A DNA stretch of 64,000 bases from an uncultured Faecalibacterium sp. (GCA_934533135.1 CAKTBG010000001.1:124001-188000), one strand, 5' to 3'; positions 34,279 to 44,023 are shown, counted from the stretch's first letter. The notes: generated by a model from the sequence alone, not told the origin. A program made the numbers and translations.

Positions 34279-35247
34279 TCACCCTTTCGCTAAAAATTCC
34301 TGCACAGCGGTGCAGGCGCATTGGGTCGTATCGGGTGCGGAGGCATCCAGCCAGACCACGCCCTCCATGTGGCGGAACCACGTCAGCTGCCGCTTGGCGT
34401 AGTTGCGGGAGGCCTGTTTGAGCCGGTCGATGCAGGGGGAAAGCTCTGCCGTTCCCTCGAAGTAGGGAAAGAGCTCCTTGTACCCAATGGCCTGTGCCGC
34501 AGTTTTGAACCGTTCCCGGTTCTGCCAGACGTACTCTGCCTCCCGCAGCAGACCGGCGTCCATCATTTGATCCACCCGCAGGTCAATGCGGCGGTAAAGC
34601 TGCGCCCGATCCGGGAAATCCAGCCCAAGGATCAGGCTCCGATAGGGCTTTTCGGGCGGGAGGGATCCGGCCTTCTGTTCACTGAGCTTTTTGCCGGTCG
34701 CACGGTAATGTTCCAGTGCGCGCAATACCCGCACCTGATTGTTGGGGTGGATGGCAGCGGCCGCTTCCGGATCCACCTGCTGCAGTGCAGCGTACATGGC
34801 TTCCCCGCCCTTTTCGGCAAGCTCCGCAGCCAGCTGTTCCCGCAGGCCGGTCGGCGTCTTTTCGGCGGCAAAGCGCACCCCGTACAAGAAGCTTTGGACG
34901 TACAGACCCGTGCCGCCCACCAGCATCGGCAGATGGCTGCGAGCCGTGATCTCCTGCTCAAGCTGCCCGGCCAGTGCCACAAAATCCGCCACGCTGAACA
35001 CCTGCTCCGGCGGGAAGAGGTCGATGCCATGGTGAGGCACGCCCTGTGTCTCTTCTGCTGTCACTTTTGCGGTGCCGATGTCGAGACCCCTGTAGATCTG
35101 CATCGAGTCCGCACTGATGATCTCGCCGCTGAACTGCTTTGCCAGCGCGACGCCCAGAGCCGTTTTTCCGGTGGCTGTGGGGCCGACCACCGCCACGACC
35201 GGATGCTTTTCGCCCCCTCGGGGGCGGTTGTTATACGATCCGTCCAA
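34279..35247 (-). CDS. miaA: tRNA dimethylallyltransferase
   Basis: 322 residues; adds the isopentenyl group to A37 of tRNAs reading UNN, the first step before MiaB. P-loop GPTATGKTALG near residue 22, then SGEIISADSMQIYRGLDIGTAK and the later QAIGYKELFPY. The best start is TTG at 35247, which overlaps the mutL end by 17 bases; no ATG is available. MiaB, the next enzyme of the pathway, is encoded upstream in the same gene run. Confidence 0.95.
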   Translation of the reverse strand: MDGSYNNRPRGGEKHPVVAVVGPTATGKTALGVALAKQFSGEIISADSMQIYRGLDIGTAKVTAEETQGVPHHGIDLFPPEQVFSVADFVALAGQLEQEITARSHLPMLVGGTGLYVQSFLYGVRFAAEKTPTGLREQLAAELAEKGGEAMYAALQQVDPEAAAAIHPNNQVRVLRALEHYRATGKKLSEQKAGSLPPEKPYRSLILGLDFPDRAQLYRRIDLRVDQMMDAGLLREAEYVWQNRERFKTAAQAIGYKELFPYFEGTAELSPCIDRLKQASRNYAKRQLTWFRHMEGVVWLDASAPDTTQCACTAVQEFLAKG

Positions 35248-37393
35248 ACTGTTTTTCCAGCTCCTTTCGGGTCAGTTTCAGCACGCAGGGCCGACCATGC
35301 GGGCAGAACGGCGGCACCTCGCCGGAAAGGATCTTCTCGGCCAATGCCATCAGCTCCTGCGGCGACGAGCGGTCGCCCGCTTTGATGGCCGCGCGGCAGG
35401 AGATGGAGTGCAGCACCCACTCGGTCTTTTCGCTCAGGGCGTCTTTGCTGCCCCGCGCCAGCTTGCTGGCAAGCTCGACCAGCAGATCTTCCGCGTTGCC
35501 CTGCTCGACGTCCGCAGGCACCGACCGCAGAAAGACGGTGCTGCCGCCGAAATCGTCGATCTCGATGCCCGCATTTTCCAGCAGCGGGATGTTGTCCATC
35601 AAAGCCTGCTTTTCTTCGGCGGAGAGATCCACCGCCACCGGTTCCAGCAGCATCTGGCCGGGAACATTTCCATAGCTGGCGGCCAGCTTTTCAAACAGCT
35701 GCCGCTCATGCGCCGCGTGCTTGTCGATCAGGCAAAGCTCGTCGCCCCGCTCGGCCAGAATGTAGGTCTTGAACACTTCGCCCACATAATGCAACGGTTC
35801 CGGCCCGTCCTGCGGAACAAACCCCAGCTGCTCCGGCTTTTCGGCCGCCGCATCCCATGCCGTCATGTGATCCCGGGTCTCGGGCAGTTCCGCATCCGGC
35901 TCCACATCCAAGCTGGCCTCGCTTCCGGCCGGGCGGAACGCAGACTGCGCCGAGGTCTCCGGTTCTTCCGGCACGGGCAGCATTTCTCGCTCTGCCGATC
36001 CGGTGTCCTCCGGCTCCGGGCTGTGGAGGGTCACATCGGAGCGGAGCGGGGCTTTCGGTGCAACCGTTGTCCATGAGCGTCCGACCGGCGCGGCAGTAGT
36101 ATGGGTCGGCTGCAGCGCAGCAGGCGTCGGCAGGATATCCCCAAAGGCTGCTGCGCGGGCATTCCGTTCCTGCATACCGGGCACAGAAGCCCGTTCCGGC
36201 TTCGTCCGCGCAAAAGCGGCCGTTTGGGGATGGTTTTCCAGCGTTCCCGGCTCCGCCTGCCCCGAAATAACGGCCGAAAGGCTTGTAAAGCATTCTTCCT
36301 TTACAGCATTTTCTGTCGGCTTTTCGTTTTCTTTTGTATTCTTGGATTCTTCTGCATTTTTCTTCTCCGGCGTCTCCTCAAAGGTGAATTGCCGTTCGCC
36401 CGTGCCGGGCTGCGCCAGTGCCAGCTTGACGGCATGGTACACTAGATCGAAAATATCGTTCTCGTGGGCGAAGCGCACCTCGGTTTTGGCCGGGTGAACA
36501 TTGACATCCACAAGGTCGGCAGGCATCTCAAGAAGCAAAATTCCTCCCGGGAACTTGCCCTGCATCGTAGTGCCTTTGAACGCCATCTCCATGCCCGCCA
36601 TCATGGTGCGGTTGCGGACGTAGCGGCCGTTGATGTAGAAATACTGCATACTCCGGCTGGCGCGGCAGCTCTTGGGCTGGGTGATGAGACCATAGACCCG
36701 GTAGGCCCGCTCGGTGTTGTCCACCTCCACAAGACCCCGGGTAAACTCCCGCCCCAGCACCGAATAGGCTGCGCCCCGCAGGGTACCATCGCCGGGCGTA
36801 ACGTACTGCAGTTTCCCCTCCCGGACAAACTTGAAGCTGACTTCCGGATGGCTGAGTGCCACATGGCCGACAATGTCGGCCACAAAGGTACCCTCGCTGG
36901 AATCCTTTTTGAGGAACTTCATCCGGGCGGGCGTGTTGTAGAAGAGATCCCGCACCCGGATGGTGGTGCCCGTGCCTCGGGCACCCGGCTCGATGGGCTG
37001 CTCTTCCCCGCCCTCGATCCGATAAACCGAGGCACATTCCTCGCCCTCGGTACGGGTCAGCACTTCCACCCGGGCAACGCTGGCGATGGACGCCAGTGCC
37101 TCGCCGCGGAACCCGAGGGTGTGGATATGATTCAGATCATCCTGTGTCTGGATCTTGCTGGTCGCATGGCGGATGAACGCCGTGGGGATATACTGCCGCT
37201 CGATGCCGCTGCCGTTGTCGCTGACTTCGATCAGCTGGACGCCGCCCGACTCGATGGCAATGGTGATCTGGCTGGCACCGGCATCAATGGCGTTTTCCAG
37301 CAGTTCTTTCACCACCGAGGCAGGCCGCTCGACCACTTCACCGGCGGCGATCAGCTCCGCGGTGTGCTTGTCCAGAACCCGTATCACAGCCAT
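35231..37393 (-). CDS. mutL: DNA mismatch repair protein MutL
   Basis: 720 residues. N-terminal GHKL ATPase: ELLENAIDAGA near 30, DNGSGI near 59 and HTLGFRGEALASI near 90. A long Pro/Glu/Ala-rich linker (about 335-515), then the dimerisation domain with the endonuclease-type motif DKHAAHERQLFE near 540 and a C-terminal CPHGRP motif, so it should nick DNA as in other methyl-independent systems. AGGAGG precedes ATG 37393; it lies 37 bases after mutS. Confidence 0.96.
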   Translation of the reverse strand: MAVIRVLDKHTAELIAAGEVVERPASVVKELLENAIDAGASQITIAIESGGVQLIEVSDNGSGIERQYIPTAFIRHATSKIQTQDDLNHIHTLGFRGEALASIASVARVEVLTRTEGEECASVYRIEGGEEQPIEPGARGTGTTIRVRDLFYNTPARMKFLKKDSSEGTFVADIVGHVALSHPEVSFKFVREGKLQYVTPGDGTLRGAAYSVLGREFTRGLVEVDNTERAYRVYGLITQPKSCRASRSMQYFYINGRYVRNRTMMAGMEMAFKGTTMQGKFPGGILLLEMPADLVDVNVHPAKTEVRFAHENDIFDLVYHAVKLALAQPGTGERQFTFEETPEKKNAEESKNTKENEKPTENAVKEECFTSLSAVISGQAEPGTLENHPQTAAFARTKPERASVPGMQERNARAAAFGDILPTPAALQPTHTTAAPVGRSWTTVAPKAPLRSDVTLHSPEPEDTGSAEREMLPVPEEPETSAQSAFRPAGSEASLDVEPDAELPETRDHMTAWDAAAEKPEQLGFVPQDGPEPLHYVGEVFKTYILAERGDELCLIDKHAAHERQLFEKLAASYGNVPGQMLLEPVAVDLSAEEKQALMDNIPLLENAGIEIDDFGGSTVFLRSVPADVEQGNAEDLLVELASKLARGSKDALSEKTEWVLHSISCRAAIKAGDRSSPQELMALAEKILSGEVPPFCPHGRPCVLKLTRKELEKQFGRIV

Positions 37394-37430
37394 AACCGTT
37401 TCCTCCTATCGTTGTTTTGGGGCAGCAGGC

Positions 37431-40052
37431 TCAGTTCATGCTGCCTTTCAGGGTCTTTTTCAGCTCATAGAGGAAGTTCAGAGCCTCGATGGGCGTCAGG
37501 GTCTCCACATCCAGTGCTTCCAGCTTTTCCATCATCTCGCTGGGCATGGCCGGAGAATTGTAATCCTGCAGAGCCTCAAAGTCGATCTGCTCGACCGTCT
37601 TTTTCGGGGCATTGGCTTCCAGTGCCCGCAGCACCTCGTGAGCGCGGCGGGTGACCGTGCCGGGCAGACCGGCCAGCTTTGCGACCTCGATGCCATAGCT
37701 GTCGTCTGCGGGGCCGCGGATGATCCGGCGGAGAAAGGTGATGTCCTCGCCCCGCTTTTTCACCGCAATGTTGTAATTTTTCACACCCTCGATGCTGCCT
37801 TCCAGATCGGTCAGCTCATGGTAGTGGGTGGCGAACAGCGTTTTGCAGCCCAGTCCCTTGGCGGGGTCAGAGATGTGCTCCACCACCGCGCGGGCAATGC
37901 TCATACCGTCAAACGTCGAAGTGCCGCGGCCGATCTCGTCCAGCACGACCAGACTCTTCGGGGTGGCTTTTTTCAGGATCTCGGCCACCTCGGTCATTTC
38001 CACCATAAAGGTGGACTGGCCGGCCGAAAGGTCGTCCGACGCGCCGATGCGGGTAAAGATGGCGTCCACCACACCCACATGGCACGCGCTGGCCGGCACG
38101 AAGGAGCCGATCTGCGCCATCAGCGCGATCAGGGCATTCTGGCGCATATACGTCGATTTGCCAGCCATATTCGGACCTGTGATGATGAGGCAGCGATCCG
38201 CACCGCAGTTGAGGGTGGTGTCATTGGGAACGAACAGACTGCCCTTGAGCATCTGCTCGACCACCGGGTGACGCCCCTCCACGATGTGCAGTTCGTCTCC
38301 GTCGTCCACCACCGGACGGCAGTAGTTGTTCTCGGCGGCAACCTGCGCCAACGCTGCCAGAACATCCAGCTCGGCAACGGCATTGGCCGTCCGCTGGATG
38401 CGGTCGAGCTGGCTGCCGATGGCCTGCAGCAGCTCCGCAAAGAGCCGGTGTTCCAACGTGATGAGCCGCTCGTGCGCACCGAGGATCTTGCTTTCCAGCT
38501 CCTTCAGTTCCTGCGTGATGTAGCGTTCGCCGCTGGTAAGGGTCTGCTTGCGGATGTAGGTCTCGGGAACCATATTTTTATAAGCGTTGCTGACCTCGAT
38601 GAAATAGCCGAACACATGGTTGTAACCGATCTTCAGCTTGGGGATGCCGGTCTCCTGCCGCAGCCGGGTCTCCAGCTGGGCAAGGATGCCCTTGGTGTTA
38701 TCCCGGATGGAGCGCAGCTCATCCACCTCCGCATGGTAGCCCTTGGCGATCACGCCGCCGTCCTTCAGGGTGGAGGGAGCTTCGGGGTCGATGGCTGCAT
38801 AGATCTTTGTTTTGATGTCGTCCAACGGGTCGATCTCGGCTGCCAGAGCGGTCAGCTCGGCGCAGCCGCAGCTCTCGGCCTGCTGTTTCAGGCTGGGAAG
38901 CCGGTCACAGGTCTGCGCCATGGCGTAGATCTCTTTCGGTGTGGCTGAGCCATAGACCGTGCGGGTCATCATCCGTTCCAGATCCGCAATGTAGTGCAAC
39001 TCTTCGATCAGATCGCCGCGCTGCATGGTCTGGCGGACAAGGCTCTCGACAGCGTTCAGGCGGCGGTTGATGGCCGCACTGTTCACCAGCGGCTGCTCGA
39101 TCCAACTGCGCAGCATCCGCTTGCCCATGGCGGTGCTGGTCTTGTCCAGCACCCACAACAGGGTTCCACGCTTTTCCCGCCCGCGCAGGGTCTCGGTCAG
39201 TTCAAGGTTGGCCCGTGTCACCGGCGAAAGGCTCATGAACTGTGCCTCATCGTAGCGGATAACGGTTTTGAGCCGCTCCACGCCCTTGATCTGGGTCGTG
39301 TGCAGGTATTCCAGCAGGGCGGCCATGGCAAACCGCACCAAGCCATCCGGCGCGATCTCCGTTTCCGCAGCCCAGTTGCGGCCAAACTGGTTTTCCAGCG
39401 CGATGGCCACGAGCCCCGGTGCGTAGCGTTCTTCTTCCACCAGCTCCACCGCGCAGGCCATGTTCTTTTTGAGGTAGGAGGTGATCTCCCGGCAATCCAG
39501 AAGCCCGGGGTTCAGCAGCACTTCGCTGGGGCGGTAGCGGCACAACTCGGCGATGACGGCCGGAGCGATTTTTTTCGCATCCGGGCTTTTCAGCTCTGTG
39601 ACGTGTGCCGTGCCGGTCGAAACATCGGCAAAGCACACGCCTGCCGCGCCATCCCTCAGGAAGATGCTTGCAATGTAGTTGTTTTTGTCATCCTGCAACA
39701 TACTGCTCTCGATGACGGTACCCGGTGTAACCACCCGGATGATATCCCGCTTTACAAGCCCTTTGGCCTTGGCGGGGTCCTCGACCTGCTCGCAGATGGC
39801 AACTTTGTAGCCCTTGGCGATCAACCTTGCCACATACCCTTCGTAGCTGTGAAAAGGCACCCCGCACATGGGCGCACGTTCTTCCAGTCCGCACTGCTTG
39901 CCGGTCAGCGTCAGATCCAGCTCCCGCGAGGCGGTTTTGGCGTCCTCGAAGAACATCTCATAAAAATCGCCGATGCGATAAAAAAGGATCTCGTCCTGAT
40001 GCTGTTTTTTGATCTCAAGATACTGCTGCATCATTGGCGACAATTCGGCCAT
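37431..40052 (-). CDS. mutS: DNA mismatch repair protein MutS
   Basis: 873 residues. Mismatch-reading motif GDFYEMFFEDA near residue 28 (the Phe-x-Glu pair), connector, lever and clamp domains, then the ATPase with GPNMAGKSTYMRQ near 616, LDEIGRGTSTFDG (Walker B) and TLFATHYHEL. GGGAGGAA precedes ATG 40052. A terminator separates it from the YlbF-like gene, so mutS probably begins its own transcript with mutL and miaA. Confidence 0.97.
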   Translation of the reverse strand: MAELSPMMQQYLEIKKQHQDEILFYRIGDFYEMFFEDAKTASRELDLTLTGKQCGLEERAPMCGVPFHSYEGYVARLIAKGYKVAICEQVEDPAKAKGLVKRDIIRVVTPGTVIESSMLQDDKNNYIASIFLRDGAAGVCFADVSTGTAHVTELKSPDAKKIAPAVIAELCRYRPSEVLLNPGLLDCREITSYLKKNMACAVELVEEERYAPGLVAIALENQFGRNWAAETEIAPDGLVRFAMAALLEYLHTTQIKGVERLKTVIRYDEAQFMSLSPVTRANLELTETLRGREKRGTLLWVLDKTSTAMGKRMLRSWIEQPLVNSAAINRRLNAVESLVRQTMQRGDLIEELHYIADLERMMTRTVYGSATPKEIYAMAQTCDRLPSLKQQAESCGCAELTALAAEIDPLDDIKTKIYAAIDPEAPSTLKDGGVIAKGYHAEVDELRSIRDNTKGILAQLETRLRQETGIPKLKIGYNHVFGYFIEVSNAYKNMVPETYIRKQTLTSGERYITQELKELESKILGAHERLITLEHRLFAELLQAIGSQLDRIQRTANAVAELDVLAALAQVAAENNYCRPVVDDGDELHIVEGRHPVVEQMLKGSLFVPNDTTLNCGADRCLIITGPNMAGKSTYMRQNALIALMAQIGSFVPASACHVGVVDAIFTRIGASDDLSAGQSTFMVEMTEVAEILKKATPKSLVVLDEIGRGTSTFDGMSIARAVVEHISDPAKGLGCKTLFATHYHELTDLEGSIEGVKNYNIAVKKRGEDITFLRRIIRGPADDSYGIEVAKLAGLPGTVTRRAHEVLRALEANAPKKTVEQIDFEALQDYNSPAMPSEMMEKLEALDVETLTPIEALNFLYELKKTLKGSMN

Positions 40053-40118
40053 GATGTTTCACCTTCCTCCCCTGTATTCCGGTGCCCGGTTTGCGGGCAA
40101 AAACTGCCCTTTGCAAGG

Positions 40119-40150
40119 AAAACGCGGCCTGCATAGCACAGCCGCGTTTT
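40119..40150 (-). terminator. Terminator between the YlbF-like gene and mutS
   Basis: AAAACGCGGC (40119-40128) and GCCGCGTTTT (40141-40150) are perfect complements with a 12-base loop. On the minus strand the stem ends in TTTTCC; on the plus strand it is followed by TTGATTC. Confidence 0.6.
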
Positions 40151-40171
40151 TGATTCTTGTTTCAGAGAGGT

Positions 40172-40579
40172 TCAGTGGCAGCCGCCGCAGGTCGAGCAGC
40201 TGCCGGTGCAGGATGCAGACGGCTCCTGCACGGTCATCGGGTCGCCGCCATTCATCGCGGTGTTGATGATGGCGTCGATATAATTGACGAGGTTCTCGCA
40301 GTCGCGCTTCGCCTCGTTGTAAGCCACCATGTCCTCATCGGCCATGATCTTGGCATAGAGGCTGTTCACCTTCTCGTTCAGCTCGGCGATCCGGGCATCG
40401 TTCCGCTCCGACTTACCGATCTCATTGTTCAAATCCATGCGGGCGAGGTTGAACTCGCCGATCATGTTCTGCAGTTCCTCATCCTTGTCGTTGGCTTTGC
40501 GCGCCTGATCCAGCGCGAGGTAACGGGGGTCGGTCTGAAGTGCCATTGCAGCACGCTTGAAAAGATCAATGCAATCCAT
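40172..40579 (-). CDS. YlbF/YmcA-family protein with a cysteine-rich tail (RicA/RicF-like)
   Basis: 135 residues, almost wholly helical (about residues 20-110), matching the YlbF/YmcA family. B. subtilis members RicF and RicA form with RicT a complex that carries iron-sulfur clusters and steers RNase Y maturation of mRNAs. The last 15 residues contain four Cys (CTGSCSTCGGC), a likely cluster ligand set. The order miaB, this gene, then mutS and mutL mirrors ymcB-ymcA-(cotE)-mutS-mutL of B. subtilis. ATG 40579 has AAGGAG upstream. Confidence 0.8.
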   Translation of the reverse strand: MDCIDLFKRAAMALQTDPRYLALDQARKANDKDEELQNMIGEFNLARMDLNNEIGKSERNDARIAELNEKVNSLYAKIMADEDMVAYNEAKRDCENLVNYIDAIINTAMNGGDPMTVQEPSASCTGSCSTCGGCH

Positions 40580-40639
40580 GGGAAAAATCTCCTTTTTGTT
40601 CCAATCTTAAAAATATATGACAACACGTTTTGTTTTGCT

Positions 40640-42031
40640 TTATTCCGTCCGCTCGCCCAGCAGGACAGTGGCGCGAGCACCGGTCAGGCGGATTTCCGCA
40701 TACTGCCCCATCAGGGCATCGTCTGCTTTGAACTCGACGGTCAGGTTGTTGTCCAGCCTACCCGAGAGGGTGCCTTCGGCACGGCCATACCCCTCCACCA
40801 GTACCTTCACGGTCTGCCCCACCTGCGCCTTGACAAGGTTCATGGCGATCTCGTCCTGCATCTTGAGCAGGCGGCTCATCCGGTCGGTCTTTTCCTTGCG
40901 GGGGGTCGGGTCGGGCATCTCCGCGGCTTTCGTGCCGGTGCGCTTGGAGTAGATGAAGGTAAACAGCTGCATATAGCCGACCTTCTGGATCAGATCCAGC
41001 GTCTGCTGGAAATCTTCCTCCGTCTCACCGGGGAATCCGACGATGATATCGCTCGAGAAGGTAATGCCGGGCACGGTCTTGCGGGCGTACTCGATCAGCT
41101 CCATGTAGTGCTCGACGGTGTAGTGTCGGTTCATCTGCTGGAGCAGCCGATCCGAACCGCACTGCACCGGAAGGTGCAGGTGCCTGCAGATCTTGGGCTG
41201 CGCCGCAATGGTGTCGATCAGCTTGTGGCTGGCGTCCTTCGGGTGGCTGGTCATAAAGCGGATGTGGTAGTCGCCCGGCACCGTGCAGAGCAGATTGAGC
41301 AGGTCGGAGAAATCCACCTGTTCCTCCAAGCCCTTGCCGTAGCTGTTGACGTTCTGCCCCAGCAGGGTGATCTCCTTGTACCCGGCCTCCACCAGCCCCC
41401 GGAACTCCGCGAGGATGTCGCAGGGCTTGCGGCTTTTCTCGCGGCCGCGGACATAGGGCACGATGCAGTAGGTGCAGAAATTGTCACAGCCATACATGAT
41501 CGGCAGCCATGCCCGGAACTCGCTCTCCCGGCGGATGGGGATGTTCTCGACGATGACCGGACGCTGCGCCGGCTCCATCAGAACGCGCTTGTGCCGCTGC
41601 AGCTTCTGCGCGATGAGCTGGGGCAGCGTGTCGATGCCGTCCACACCGAAGACCAGATCCACATAAGGGTAGCTCTGGCGCAGCTTTTCCACGACGTGCT
41701 TCTGGTTGGCCATGCAGCCGCACAAGCCGATCATCAGGCCGGGCTTTTTCTCCTTGAGACCCTTCAGCGCACCCACGTTGCCGAACACACGCTGCTCGGC
41801 GTGTTCGCGGACGGCGCAGGTGTTGAAAAGGATCAGATCGGCGTCTTCGGGCTTGTCGCACAGGCCGTAGCCGATGTCCACCAGCACACCCTTGATCCGC
41901 TCGCCGTCGTTGACGTTCTGCTGACAGCCATAGCTGTGGACAAAGGCCAGCGGCGGCGTGTCGTAGGCCTGACGCACCAGCTCGGCGGCGGTGCTGTTGT
42001 GTTCAAATGTAATGTATTCCAATGAAACCAT
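40640..42031 (-). CDS. miaB: tRNA-2-methylthio-N6-dimethylallyladenosine synthase MiaB
   Basis: 463 residues; radical-SAM methylthiotransferase acting on the tRNA made by MiaA. UPF0004 domain with cluster cysteines (YGCQQN near 35, FNTCAVRE near 70, LCGCM near 104), the radical-SAM motif CDNFCTYCIVP near 180, and a C-terminal TRAM domain (about 400-455). ATG 42031 has AAGG almost touching it; TTG at 42022 would have better spacing from the same sequence, so the start may be nine bases in. Confidence 0.95.
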   Translation of the reverse strand: MVSLEYITFEHNSTAAELVRQAYDTPPLAFVHSYGCQQNVNDGERIKGVLVDIGYGLCDKPEDADLILFNTCAVREHAEQRVFGNVGALKGLKEKKPGLMIGLCGCMANQKHVVEKLRQSYPYVDLVFGVDGIDTLPQLIAQKLQRHKRVLMEPAQRPVIVENIPIRRESEFRAWLPIMYGCDNFCTYCIVPYVRGREKSRKPCDILAEFRGLVEAGYKEITLLGQNVNSYGKGLEEQVDFSDLLNLLCTVPGDYHIRFMTSHPKDASHKLIDTIAAQPKICRHLHLPVQCGSDRLLQQMNRHYTVEHYMELIEYARKTVPGITFSSDIIVGFPGETEEDFQQTLDLIQKVGYMQLFTFIYSKRTGTKAAEMPDPTPRKEKTDRMSRLLKMQDEIAMNLVKAQVGQTVKVLVEGYGRAEGTLSGRLDNNLTVEFKADDALMGQYAEIRLTGARATVLLGERTE

Positions 42032-42094
42032 CCTTCAAATTATTATCGCAAGTCAAGAATTTAGTGCAACATCCAAACGGCATATTTGCGATAT

Positions 42095-42136
42095 GCAATT
42101 CAACGCTGTTGCTGTTGCATTAAAAAGTTGAATTGC
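42095..42136 (-). promoter_or_regulatory. Hairpin in the miaB leader
   Basis: Perfect 10-bp arms GCAATTCAAC (42136-42127 on the minus strand) and GTTGAATTGC (42104-42095), with a 22-base loop. It lies within the leader between the promoter and miaB and has no T run, so it is not a plain terminator. Its role is unknown. Confidence 0.45.
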
Positions 42137-42153
42137 TATAAAATGCTCGTTTC

Positions 42154-42182
42154 AGTATACCCTGTTTTCTCGTTCAGGGCAA
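42154..42182 (-). promoter_or_regulatory. Promoter of miaB
   Basis: On the minus strand TTGCCC (42182-42177), 17 bases, TATACT (42159-42154). It predicts a leader of about 115 bases before miaB. Confidence 0.55.
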
Positions 42183-42216
42183 GAGGTCCGGCGCATTTTT
42201 CGCAGAAAAGAGGGCT

Positions 42217-42603
42217 TCACTGGGCGATCTGCGCCTCTGCAAGACAGTTCTCACAGACACCAAAAAGCACCACGGCACAGTCCTCGACCCTGCCTTTCTG
42301 GTTTTTGACCAGCTTCATCACCTGTTTTTCGTCCACATCGGCGTCCACGACACTGCCGCAGGCCGTGCAGTACAGGTGGCTGTGCCAGAACAGGGTGTGG
42401 TCAAAGCGGTCGGGCTGCCCCGGGATGGACACCCGGCGGACCCGGCCTGCCTCCACAAGGCTGTTCAGGTTGCGGTAAACGGTGCCAAGGCTGAGGTTGG
42501 GGCACTCCTTGACTGCCTCTTCGTAGATCTCCTCGGCTGTGGGGTGGCTGCAGAGCTGATCGACCTTCTGCAGCACCAATTCTCTCTGTTTGGAATAGCG
42601 CAT
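42217..42603 (-). CDS. Fur/PerR-family metalloregulator
   Basis: 128 residues. N-terminal winged helix with PTAEEIYEEAVKECPNLSLGTVYRNL (in pieces, residues about 18-43), then the dimer domain with HSHLYCTACG near 78 and CENC near 118, the four-Cys structural zinc site. The DHTLFWHSHLYC stretch matches the regulatory-metal region of Fur and PerR; PerR is the likelier type in an anaerobe, but this is a guess. ATG 42603 follows AAAGGAG; the longer frame upstream is antisense noise. It lies 64 bases downstream of rarA. Confidence 0.88.
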   Translation of the reverse strand: MRYSKQRELVLQKVDQLCSHPTAEEIYEEAVKECPNLSLGTVYRNLNSLVEAGRVRRVSIPGQPDRFDHTLFWHSHLYCTACGSVVDADVDEKQVMKLVKNQKGRVEDCAVVLFGVCENCLAEAQIAQ

Positions 42604-42667
42604 GGTGGTTCTCCTTTGTTGTGTTTTCGTTATGATACAATTTATATGGATCCGGCCACAATGCCGG

Positions 42668-43942
42668 TCACAGCGTTTCTTCGCCCTTGATCTTTGCCCA
42701 GTATGCCCGGGCCGCCTGTTCGGTGCGGTTGTCGCCAAACTGATAATAGTGGGTTCCCATGAGCGCGTCGGGCAGATACTGCTGCTCCACCCAGTGGTTG
42801 GGGTAATCGTGGGCATATTTGTAATTTTGCCCCTTTACCAGCGCATCCTCGCCGTCGCAGTGCTTGTTCTGCAGCGGACGCGGGATGGGGCCAGTTTTGC
42901 CCGCCTGCACATCCGCGATGGCCGCATTGATGGCGTCATGGGCACTGTTCGACTTGGGGCTGGTGGCCACAAGGATGACCGCATCTGCCAGCGGAAGCCG
43001 CGCTTCGGGCAGACCCACCATATTGGCGGCGTCCACCGCCGCTTTGACGATGGGAATGATCTGCGGATAAGCCAGCCCCACATCCTCGCAGGCGCACACC
43101 ATCAGCCGCCGACAGGCCGAAACGAGATCCCCCGCTTCCAGCAGACGCGCCAGATAGTGCAATGCCGCATCCGGGTCGGAGCCGCGCATGGATTTCTGGT
43201 AGGCCGATACGATATCGTAATGGTCGTCTCCCTCCCGGTCGTACCGCATGGCCGTCCGCCGGGTGACCTGCCGGATCATTTCAAGGTCGATGTGCTTGCC
43301 CGCCTCATCCACCGGGGCTGCTGTCACCGCAAAGTCGAGGCAGCCCAGTGCCTTGCGCAGGTCGCCGCCCGCACTCTCAGCAAGGTAATCGCAGGCGTCC
43401 TCGTCCATGGTCACCGGATGCCCCTCGGCCTCCGAGAGCTTCCCGAGTGCGTTCTGCAGCCCGCGTTTGACATCGGCAGCGGCGAGCGATTTGAACTCGA
43501 ATACCGTGCAGCGGGACAGCAGTGCATTATAGATGTAAAAATACGGGTTTTCGGTGGTGGAGGCGATCAGGGTCACGCTGCCATCCTCAATGCACTCAAG
43601 CAGGCTTTGCTGCTGCTTTTTATTGAGATATTGGATCTCGTCCAGATAGAGCAGGATGCCGCCCGCACCGGCCAGCGTACCGATGTCCTTGAGCACATTT
43701 TTGATGTCGCCGGTGCCGCAGGAGGTGCCGTTGAGCTTGTGGAGGGTCATGCCGCTGTTTTCGGCGATGATCCGCGCCACGGTGGTCTTGCCGGTACCGG
43801 ACGGCCCATAGAAGATCATGTTTGGGATCCGTCCGCTCTCGATGGTGCGGCGGAACACCCGCCCGGGTGCCAGAAGATGCTGCTGGCCGCAGACCTCCGC
43901 CAGCGTTTTGGGACGCAGACGCTGCGCCAGTGGTTCGTTCAT
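42668..43942 (-). CDS. rarA: Replication-associated recombination ATPase RarA (MgsA)
   Basis: 424 residues, AAA+ clamp-loader-like ATPase acting at stalled forks. Start MNEPLAQRLRPKTLAEVCGQ, Walker A GPSGTGKTTVAR near 48, Walker B LYLDEIQYL near 97, then the tetramerisation domain with RGSDPDAALHYLARLL near 262. AGGAGGG precedes ATG 43942. Divergent from nth. Confidence 0.94.
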   Translation of the reverse strand: MNEPLAQRLRPKTLAEVCGQQHLLAPGRVFRRTIESGRIPNMIFYGPSGTGKTTVARIIAENSGMTLHKLNGTSCGTGDIKNVLKDIGTLAGAGGILLYLDEIQYLNKKQQQSLLECIEDGSVTLIASTTENPYFYIYNALLSRCTVFEFKSLAAADVKRGLQNALGKLSEAEGHPVTMDEDACDYLAESAGGDLRKALGCLDFAVTAAPVDEAGKHIDLEMIRQVTRRTAMRYDREGDDHYDIVSAYQKSMRGSDPDAALHYLARLLEAGDLVSACRRLMVCACEDVGLAYPQIIPIVKAAVDAANMVGLPEARLPLADAVILVATSPKSNSAHDAINAAIADVQAGKTGPIPRPLQNKHCDGEDALVKGQNYKYAHDYPNHWVEQQYLPDALMGTHYYQFGDNRTEQAARAYWAKIKGEETL

Positions 43943-43994
43943 GGGGTGTTCCCTCCTGTCGGTTTTGCAAATTTCTGCGAATTATTCCGTTTAT

Positions 43995-44023
43995 AGTATA
44001 CCGCATTTTTGCTGCGGAGACAA
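43995..44023 (-). promoter_or_regulatory. Promoter of rarA
   Basis: On the minus strand TTGTCT (44023-44018), 17 bases, TATACT (44000-43995), about 55 bases before the start codon. Confidence 0.55.
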
